Shown: positions 57,501 to 64,000 of the stretch, piece by piece
Layout: each line of letters starts with the position of its first letter
Position numbering within the stretch: position 1 is the stretch's first letter
Assembly: GCF_031877795.1 (NCBI RefSeq)
Contig: NC_133933.1
Location: 28,693,029 to 28,757,028, forward strand
Direction: 5' to 3'
DNA length: 64,000 nt
DNA from: Strix aluco
Lineage: Eukaryota; Chordata; Aves; Strigiformes; Strigidae
Notes under the pieces: model-generated
The model's database searches: none
What the model was told of the DNA's origin: nothing
What the model saw: the letters and a program-made list of their open reading frames with translations, nothing else
Position numbers and translations under genes: made by a program

Positions 57501-58326
57501 TTATTTCCTTACTAATAACATCCTTTTCCTCCAAAGAACAAGATCCAGAGATTTCTCTCTCATTCTCTGTTTTTCACCAGTTAACTCCAGTAATCGTAAA
57601 CATTTATATCTGAGTATCTCAGAGGTGTTCTGGACTCACAAATGTACTGGGAGTTATATACTACATAATGCTATGCAGATACAGCTGAAAAATAGTACAA
57701 CAGGCAACTGCTTCATAGAGATGTCAGTGCCTGCAGACAGGTAACACTAGGAACATTCATCAGAATCTAACCACATACACCAAGTCTCAATTCTTCTTTC
57801 TTCTTCACCAACGTGGCCTTGGTGCTAGCCCACATATGTAACCAAGAGCTGGACCAATCTACTAGAACGGAGGCTGAAACACCATTCACATTGCAAAACT
57901 ATCAATAAACTTTTCCAGACCCTGTTCAACAGTACTCTTGGCTGTAAGTTATAGCTACACAGCTTAAAACCTCACTAGCCTTTTGCCATCTTCCCCCAAA
58001 CGTCTCCAGCTGGACTACGGTGGCCCTCACACTGCTGCAGTGGTCTGATGGTCAGTTCGTTCAGCTGCTCATGCTCTGTATTACACCCGCCCGTACACAG
58101 GAAGCTAGTATGTACGTGCTTTGCAGGGACAGTTACTGTCGGTCAATTTTTATTTTCCTGCCTTCCCTGGCACCCAGAATAGGAAGATACCTCCCAAGTC
58201 TAGCCTCCTGCTCACCTGTTTGGCAAGGATCCTCGCTGTTAGCCTCACAGTCTCCGAGGGATTCCAGTTCTGCCCAAAAGCGCACATGGCAGAACATTCT
58301 AGCTTGTGCATTGGCCAGTCTTCCTT
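39430..58326 (-). CDS. SMYD2: SMYD2, SET and MYND domain lysine methyltransferase (partial, exons 3-12)
   Basis: Ten exons on the - strand join in frame: 58216-58326, 56515-56575, 53852-53976, 50235-50302, 48374-48476, 45930-46040, 44039-44159, 43067-43241, 41558-41666 and 39430-39510. They give 354 residues and a TGA stop. With 79 residues expected from exons 1-2 the total is 433, the same as human. Visible features are the last two MYND zinc ligands (MHKLEC), the SET motifs NHSCCPN and GEEVFTSYID, the post-SET cysteines (CDCREC), and the C-terminal TPR-like helical domain. SMYD2 is known to methylate lysines on histone H3, p53, RB1 and HSP90 using S-adenosylmethionine, in cytoplasm and nucleus. 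All introns are GT-AG except intron 9, which is AT-AC. Confidence 0.97.
39511..41557 (-). other. SMYD2: SMYD2 intron 11
   Basis: GT-AG intron of 2.0 kb. A short segment at about 39690-39745 resembles an old amniote retroposon (tcatcttaaaggatcccaaa followed by gcacctttcaaa). A 141-residue open frame on the - strand here has no recognisable homology. Confidence 0.85.
41558..41666 (-). CDS. SMYD2: SMYD2 exon 11 (C-terminal helical domain)
   Basis: The 109-bp exon completes a split Ser and adds 36 codons, KHYPSYSLNVASMWLKLGRL and YMALENRMAGVKALKR. It is a TPR-like helix pair matching human. Acceptor CTTGCAG, donor GTATTT (weak). Confidence 0.95.
41667..43066 (-). other. SMYD2: SMYD2 intron 10
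   Basis: GT-AG intron of 1.4 kb. A GC-rich block at about 42470-42700 stands out from the AT-rich surroundings but matches no repeat I recognise. Confidence 0.85.
43067..43241 (-). CDS. SMYD2: SMYD2 exon 10 (C-terminal helical domain)
   Basis: This 175-bp exon has two bases of a split Ser, 57 codons and two bases of the next split Ser. It includes PSELLEICELSLDKMGAVFE and DSNVYMLHMMYQAMGVCLYV. It follows an AC, not AG, 3' splice site. Only that boundary restores HYK-SPSELLEI as in human. Donor GTAAAT. Confidence 0.95.
43242..44038 (-). other. SMYD2: SMYD2 intron 9, U12-type AT-AC intron
   Basis: The 797-bp intron begins ATATCCTTT and ends CTTCATAC. The U12 branch-point consensus TTCCTTGAC lies at 43252-43260, with its adenosine about 12 bases from the exon. 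These are the defining signals of minor-spliceosome AT-AC introns. No GT-AG alternative keeps the conserved protein. Confidence 0.93.
43252..43260 (-). promoter_or_regulatory. SMYD2: U12 branch-point sequence
   Basis: TTCCTTGAC on the - strand is an exact match to the TTCCTTRAC consensus, at the usual short distance from the 3' splice site. Confidence 0.93.
44039..44159 (-). CDS. SMYD2: SMYD2 exon 9
   Basis: The 121-bp exon of 40 codons plus one base reads DKEKLEIRKLNDPPSAETVR and DMIKYARNVIEEFRRAKHYK. It starts the C-terminal domain after the post-SET region. Acceptor CCTTCAG. The 5' splice site is ATATCCTTT. Confidence 0.95.
44160..45929 (-). other. SMYD2: SMYD2 intron 8
   Basis: GT-AG intron of 1.8 kb with a (+ strand) A-run near 45610-45622. 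No gene was recognised. Confidence 0.87.
45930..46040 (-). CDS. SMYD2: SMYD2 exon 8 (end of SET, post-SET zinc site)
   Basis: The 111-bp exon of 37 codons reads VFTSYIDLLYPTEDRNDRLR, then DSYFFNCDCRECITKEK. It holds the SET tyrosine of TSYID, the Tyr of DSYF, and three post-SET zinc cysteines in CxCxxC. Human has TCECQEC here. Acceptor CCATGTAG, donor GTAATA, phase 0. Confidence 0.96.
46041..48373 (-). other. SMYD2: SMYD2 intron 7
   Basis: GT-AG intron of 2.3 kb. It holds an old retroposon relic at about 48031-48140. A 129-residue + strand open frame at 46853-47242 is not supported as a gene. Confidence 0.86.
48031..48140 (-). repeat. MIR-like ancient retroposon relic
   Basis: The + strand has ttggaatttcaaagcaccag, then cctcattttacagatgggta and aactgagacagaggc. 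That matches the antisense of a MIR-type core (cctcattttacagatgagga, aactgaggcacagagagg), preceded by the aaagcact block seen in related amniote elements. Confidence 0.6.
48374..48476 (-). CDS. SMYD2: SMYD2 exon 7 (SET core)
   Basis: The 103-bp exon completes a split Asp and adds 34 codons, VALMNHSCCPNVIVTYKGTL and AEVRAVKEIEPGEE. NHSCCPN at 48443-48463 is the S-adenosylmethionine-binding and zinc-ligand motif of SMYD SET domains. Acceptor TTTACAG, donor GTAAAT. Confidence 0.97.
48477..50234 (-). other. SMYD2: SMYD2 intron 6
   Basis: GT-AG intron of 1.8 kb. I recognise no repeat or gene in it. Confidence 0.87.
50235..50302 (-). CDS. SMYD2: SMYD2 exon 6 (SET domain)
   Basis: The 68-bp exon encodes VNCNGFTIEDEELSHLGSAI, then FP and two bases of the split Asp. 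It is nearly identical to human. Acceptor CCTTAG, donor GTAGGT. Confidence 0.96.
50303..53851 (-). other. SMYD2: SMYD2 intron 5
   Basis: GT-AG intron of 3.5 kb. Several + strand open frames (such as 52443-52817) have no recognisable homology and no supportable splice sites. No repeat family was recognised. Confidence 0.85.
53852..53976 (-). CDS. SMYD2: SMYD2 exon 5
   Basis: The 125-bp exon completes a split His and adds 41 codons, LDKLDNEKRELIQNDIAALH and HFYSKHLEYPDNAALVVLFA plus Q. It is the helical insert before the SET core. Acceptor TCCACAG, donor GTAAGT. Confidence 0.96.
53977..56514 (-). other. SMYD2: SMYD2 intron 4
   Basis: GT-AG intron of 2.5 kb. It holds an A-rich (GAAA)n tract at about 56320-56349, and no gene was recognised. 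Confidence 0.86.
56320..56349. repeat. poly(A) plus (GAAA)n microsatellite
   Basis: A run of about 13 A is followed by four GAAA units. It could be a retroposon tail that expanded, but the body was not recognised. Confidence 0.85.
56515..56575 (-). CDS. SMYD2: SMYD2 exon 4
   Basis: The 61-bp exon encodes KTHPERTQSEKLLAVKEFES and one base of the split His. Human reads KIHPERTPSEKLLAVKEFES. Acceptor TTGTTAG, donor GTAAGT. Confidence 0.95.
56576..58215 (-). other. SMYD2: SMYD2 intron 3
   Basis: GT-AG intron of 1.6 kb with a CA-rich imperfect repeat at about 57197-57234. I see nothing else in it. Confidence 0.87.
57197..57234. repeat. imperfect (CA)n microsatellite
   Basis: Three short CACACA blocks are separated by tacatt and tcta interruptions. 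It looks like a decayed dinucleotide repeat. Confidence 0.8.
58216..58326 (-). CDS. SMYD2: SMYD2 exon 3 (end of MYND finger)
   Basis: The 111-bp exon of 37 codons starts KEDWPMHKLECSAMCAFGQN and ends WNPSETVRLTARILAKQ. The His and Cys of MHKLEC are the last two MYND zinc ligands (H86 and C90 in human). Acceptor TTTTCAG, donor GTGAGC. The rest of the MYND finger is in exon 2, outside the window. Confidence 0.96.
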
Positions 58327-61300
58327 CTGAAAATGTAGAAAACTATTAAAAAAAATAAGCCATGAAGATAAAGTGATGAAAAAGAGGATGCAGTAAGTCC
58401 TGCCAGATCCTAGAGGTCAAGTGAAATGTGTTTCCTTTAAAAAAATAAGATGACGCTCACTAAACCTGAACAAAAGCTTGAGTCACATTTAAGGGGTACA
58501 GCTATCCTGCTTTTTTCAAACAAATTCACAAGGGATGAGTTAAGGTCAGAACATCTTCATTTATTCAACGGAAAAAAAGAATTAAATGATGAAGAAGCAA
58601 ACAGACAACATGATTTATAAATCACCAGTTCTTGTTGTTCAGATCAAGCACGTGCGGACAGAGTAGCTCTGAGATTGATGGCTTTATTGGGTGCATTTCC
58701 ATTTAATACCTTGGTCCCTCATTATGAGACAACCCCGGTGTAATCAGGAGTAATGTGTCTGAAGTCAATGGATTCACAATCGCTGTAAGAATCGGTATAT
58801 GTAAGGTCAAAACCAGACCTACTGAATAGAATTATGAGATTTTTTTACTTAAATGTTGTAGAATAAGAGTACAGCTAGGCAATGAAAACACACTAATAAA
58901 GACAAACACATTTTAGTTAAAAATATAGCATATTCCTAGCTCAACATACAATAACACTTGGAGTGATGGCACAAGCCACTGGCTTTTGGCACTCTACCAA
59001 TTTCCTCCACAGCAACAGAATCTTTCAAAGATGAGCACAGAATCACTGATTAACACTCTGCACTGGCACACAGCCTGGCATGGGCTGTCCTCAGACTACA
59101 TCAAATTTAGTTTTATTTATTTATTCAAACATGGAAATATTCTTATTTCTGTATTCAAGCAATGCACTATTATTTATTTCTTTATCTTATCCCAGACACA
59201 CATTTATAGCACTGTGTTAGAACAGACTTAAAGTGTTCTGCCTGTATAGGGAGCATGAAGTTTTGTTTTTAGACCAGATTTAAACCGGTAGAAAACAGTA
59301 GCAGAGGAAAGAAATCACAACAAATCCCACAAATTTATAATTGATTGAAAGCGAAAATTTGAAAAACTTTTTGTAGCCTCCAGAAAGTTCTTAATTCGCC
59401 TTGCTGTGATTCACCCACTATCACAGACCCTGTATTAGCCCACTCCAAAAAAAAATTAAAAATAATTGTTTTGTTTTGTTTTTTTAAATATAGCCCATGA
59501 TAGTGACTGAGTGGCAGGAACAAAAGAAACACAGAGTTTCCCTTGGCTGCCTAACCACTGATGGCAAAAGCCATTTGAGACACCACAGGCTATCTAAAAC
59601 ACCTACGTAGGACCAGTAGATATGATACAGGTCTACTGGGAGATGCATTCCTTGTGGGACCTACAGCTGGAGGTCACACTGGACAACCCAAGGCACCTCA
59701 AACAGCCAGCCAAATCAGGACCCCCAGCATCTCCTGCCTTGGCTGGTCCACCGATTTACAGGTTTTGCAGATCAAAGCAAAAGCTGAGATCACTAATTTC
59801 AGAGTTAGTACACCAAAAATTCTTCCATTGAAAATGGCCATTTTAATTGCCCTGGTCACGGACAGCTTTAGGAATTTATTTTATTAGGAAAAGAAAGATG
59901 AACACCTGCCCCAGCCTCACATAGGATTTGAAGCAGTGCAACACTGCAAGGGTATTCAGCCCCTCACAATGTCAACTTCATTGTCCTTGATATCTCAGTA
60001 TGGTACTTCCAAAAAAACCCACATCCAGGCTGCTTGAAATAAACTCCAGTGTAAATGTTCTAAGAGGATGCAGCAATACAGACCAGGAGAACCAAAATAG
60101 TGTATTACACTGTAACCATGTCACGTGAAATTACACTCTCAACTCTCCTACAGCTGTCACACTACAAAACGCTTCTCTGGAGAGGCCCGTTTCCTATGTA
60201 CGCCCCAAGACCTTTTCTGGAAAATTCTCAATAGCCTTTGCTTAGGAATCCACAGGCTAAAGGCTAAGAAGTGAGACAGAGGGAGACCTCACCTCTCAAC
60301 ACCCACAGCACCCACCAACTTCAGCGTGATTTCTCGGTGTGCAAGAAGGGAAGGCACAGAACCTGAAGTTTTGTAGGACCCACACCCATACACACCAGTT
60401 AAATAAACAAGAGAGATTACCCGATAACAAAAAAAAAAAATCAAAATGCAAAATCACGTGCCTGTCTCAAACCAGCGTTTTTAAAAATCCGTTTGCTCCC
60501 TTTATTCTTTACACATTGTTAATTAAAATCTTTCCCCAGGCAGAATCATACTGAGTTATATGAACTAGTAGGGAGGTTAAAGGGACAAGATATGGCTGAA
60601 TTGTGCAAAATGAGATAAAAGCCTGAAACACCACAAGAAGAGAGAGTACTGATGACTGAGTAATACCTGGGATGGAAACACTGTGACAGCAGCTTTCCCT
60701 GCAATCACAGCAGGGCTGTATTTTGCATTCTTTTCCACATTTTTCTCTACGTAGTTTGAATTATAACAGGTAGCATTGTTCTAGTTGAATCCCTAACGCT
60801 ACGTTAATGATATTTTCTTCCTATTTTCATTACATCCACAGTATTTTTCCCTTCATTTAGGAGTGAGTGACAACATTTTTGGAAGGGAAGTTCTTTAAAG
60901 CTTATGCTTTTCACATCAAAGCATGGAAACAATCTTCTCCACCAAGTTCTTCAAAATGATTCCACTGTCCAGGACTACTGGATTAATTCCCAGGACAGTG
61001 TCATATATATAGCTCAGCATAAAAAAACACCCAGAAACAACAAAATGTAATACGCCCAAACACATAGCCACAAGTCCAAACAAATGTCCTCGTACCTCCT
61101 TCCTCACGTGAACTTTTTCAATAGGATGTAAAATTTCTGTTGCATTTCATTTGATTGAAAAGAAACACACACAAATACCAGGCAGAAATACTGAGCAAGC
61201 CAGCACAGAGGTTAAGCCCACTTCTTCAAAAGCTTAATGCCCAATTATGCTCAAATGGCATCCAATTCTTTAATCGAATTTCAGTGAGGCAATTTCTGAC

Positions 61301-64000
61301 GTCTGATATTATTCAGTAGAATTCTCCGATACAGTCCTTCACCAAGCAGTGAAATAAGAGTTTCACACATCTTCACACCCATCCTTCCCTACCATCATTT
61401 ACTGAATGCCAGACCATAGAGAGTACTTGACTTCCACAGGTTAATGTTCAAAAGGTTCACCGGAGACATTTATCAAAGAAAGTTACATGGAGAAAGTTTT
61501 TGGATAGGGGGGCAGACACTTTTCCAAGGCAATCTTAAGCAGAGTCTTGCAGCATCAGGTTCATCCCGGGCAGAATCATTACAGCAAGAATTTTGTATTT
61601 TTTCTAAGGCTCACCAAAAACGAGTGGGCAATTTGTACAAGGTCCCATTTAAAACACATCTGCTTGATGCTAATTCCAGGTCTACAACTACATTTTGAGG
61701 CTTATCAGCTGGTTAAAAATATGTTTTCCTTACTCCAGAAATACCAACTACAGGTCTCTTTAACATGACATGTTCAGAAAAACCTGTAAATATTTTGTTT
61801 GAAATATATTTCAGCTATGGAAAGTCATGACAAAAACATCTCCTTCTGCACTTTGGCTAGTTGATCTCCACTCTGTCTGGGATAAATAATAGCTATGTGT
61901 AATAACAGAAAGAGGAGCTCCAGTAGCTGGTTCAAGTTCACCAGTTCCACAATTGCAACCACATAACCCTCTTAAAACATTTCTCTTCAGAGTGTTTCAG
62001 CAGCTAATTTCGGAGGAGAAAAAATGAGCGCAGGTCTCCTGCTGTTTGACTAAAATTATTATAATTTAAGAAGTCAAGACCCGAACAGCTGCAGATGGGG
62101 TCTGAAAGTCACTGTTACAATAACAGCCCTGTGCTTCGAGAAGGCAATAGTGGAGAGCAGAACGGTATGAATAAGCTGGAAATCGCAAACTCTTTTAAAA
62201 GGAGAACTGGATTAGAGGCTGGGAAAAGAAAGACACAGCAAACCCAGGCTAGATTCTACCAACCCACAAAACATTCAAGGCAGCAAGGACAGGCAGCGAA
62301 GACAACTTCCACTCTCACATGCCCCACATCTGAGACTGAACCTACACCTATGAAAACATCCAGCTTAGTACAGGTCAAACTTCAGGTTATCTATCTTAAA
62401 AGCAAAATAATAGACCAAAATAGGCAAAAGACACCTTAGCACTAAGGGAACTGTGCCAGGGTCAGCGTATGAGTGTATGTGTGAGTAGAGAGAGTGCCCT
62501 AAACAAATCAGCCACTGTATCACTGCAAGACTTTGTCTTCCTGAGTTCAGTCCCTCACACTACAGTGTGACACCACCTTTCCCTGCAACCAGGGCAAAGA
62601 AATTACACTGCAAAGCAGGACTTGGTCAATGCATCAAACACCTGGCCATACGGCAAGAGATGCACTTTTTTACCACCTGGGGGATCAGCTGTATCTTTTT
62701 GTACCTATACCCCATCCGCAAAATCAGAAATGCCACGAAGGCGGCTGTGAGGCTTCATTCATTAAATGCTTGGAAGTATTTTAAGAACCTCAAAACAAGG
62801 ATACTATATGGCTCAACAGAGTGGGAAATACATGCAGCGTCATTAACTCACTTTCAATAACCACGTTATTCTGAAAGAGAAAAAAAAAATCTCATTTAAC
62901 AGAAATGCACTAGAGGATGAGGTCTGCAGTTACAAAATCCATAATTCTGAAAAGGACATCCAAAAAAAAATGTTTCCTGCTGCACACTCTGGCACCCTTC
63001 TCTTGTCTCCTCCTGATCCATCTCTCCCTACCACTAGAAAGAATTCCTATGAACTGTGGTATAGCAGGTCTTTAAGTAAAAGAGTAAGCTCAGAAAATTT
63101 GGTTTTCTATCCCATACAGTATATTTCACATGATGAACAATTGTCAAACTGAATTATATGGAGTAACAAGGTACTAACCAACACCTGAAATCATACCGTG
63201 TCTTTGTTGAGTACATGTAATTTTTAGCTGAACTAAGCAAAGAAAACATGGATTTACAGAGAAAATTAACTTAATAAAATAAAAATCAAATGAACAATGC
63301 CATCGCAATTCTCAAGTACAGCCCTGCCCCTTTATCAGCATTGCATGAAGTCTCACATCCATGGAAGCAAAAGGGACACATTTACTGTACATCCCAGTGT
63401 TACAAGTTCAGTATCAAGGCACAGATGTCCTTTTTTGCTTTGACAAAGAATTGCTGAACTGCTGAAAAGTGCCTTTGAACAAGACAGGGATGAAGATGCA
63501 GTGCAGATTGTCTGTGCAGCACGTACAGTCAGTGGAGACCAGTTACTAGAGAATATTATGCTTGAAGGTAACTTTGAAAGAATGTCAAAGAATTCAATCT
63601 CAGCAACATTCATAAATTTCATCAGACTGACTCAGAAAGGCCCAAAACATGGAAGATAATGTTATATTAACTAGGGAGTCAAAAGCCATATGCATATCAC
63701 CAGTACGAGTGTAGTGCTAGTACCTGGGCTTGTCATACTATTGTCTAGACATCACAACATCTAAAAAATGCCTTTATATCTAAAGCATCATACTACATAC
63801 CAACAGGTAAGAAAGATTTTAATTCATTAACTTATCAGACAGACAAGCAGGTTTTTGCTGAGCATCATCTCCTGCAGTCTTAAGGACACTCAGTTTGAGC
63901 AGTTCAGTTTTTAATTCTTGGAATACGCCTTACTAGAGAAAGAGTATTCCGAGCACCAAAAAAAAAAAAAAAAAAAAAATCAAATTAAGAAAGTAACACA
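58327..64000 (-). other. SMYD2: SMYD2 intron 2, 3' part
   Basis: At least 5.7 kb of intron continues to the window edge. I searched for exon 2 (MYND cysteines) and did not find it. An unexplained stop-to-stop frame lies at 63444-63659, and a 22-base A-run lies at 63958-63979. No repeat family was recognised. Confidence 0.75.

Noticed and set aside
62095-62439. 114-residue + strand frame in SMYD2 intron 2
   Set aside because: Rich in Lys, Gln and Thr with no domain, and no supporting signals.
63353-63622. - strand frame as SMYD2 exon 2
   Set aside because: It lacks the MYND Cys spacing and does not end in the residues needed before KEDW; the frame is a shadow of the + strand stretch at 63444-63659.

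Overview
The window is vertebrate nuclear DNA, most likely from a bird. Coding sequence is sparse and split into short exons with GT-AG junctions. The introns are AT-rich, and CR1-type LINE ends are present, including the ATTCTATG-ATTCTATG tail typical of avian/sauropsid CR1. The two genes found are SMYD2 and PTPN14, which are also neighbours pointing toward each other in human 1q32-q41. Species cannot be fixed from this window; a galliform such as chicken would fit.

Region 1 (1-37.9 kb, + strand) holds the 3' two thirds of PTPN14, a non-receptor protein tyrosine phosphatase of the FERM-PTP class. Thirteen coding exons were placed (exons 7-19 if numbered as in human). They join without a frame break into 997 codons plus one leading base. 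They encode the end of the FERM domain, the long central linker with two PPxY motifs (one 1490-bp exon), and a complete C-terminal phosphatase domain ending at a TAA at 31062-31064. A long 3' UTR follows, probably to a poly(A) site just after 37839, and it carries several repeat relics.

Region 2 (about 37.9-39.1 kb) is a short intergenic gap between the two convergent 3' ends.

Region 3 (39.1-64 kb, - strand) holds SMYD2, a SET/MYND lysine methyltransferase. Ten coding exons (3-12) were placed. They encode 354 residues; with the 79 N-terminal residues expected from exons 1-2, which lie beyond the right edge, the total would be 433, the human length. Intron 9 has the hallmarks of a U12-type AT-AC intron.

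The most interesting observations are the U12-type AT-AC intron in SMYD2, a possible alternative terminal exon in PTPN14 intron 13 that would give a phosphatase-less protein, a perfect 32-bp palindrome in PTPN14 intron 15, a weak splice acceptor on an in-frame PTPN14 exon, and a duplicated 10-mer across a SMYD2 3' splice site. No microbial genes, CRISPR arrays, rRNAs or tRNAs were seen.
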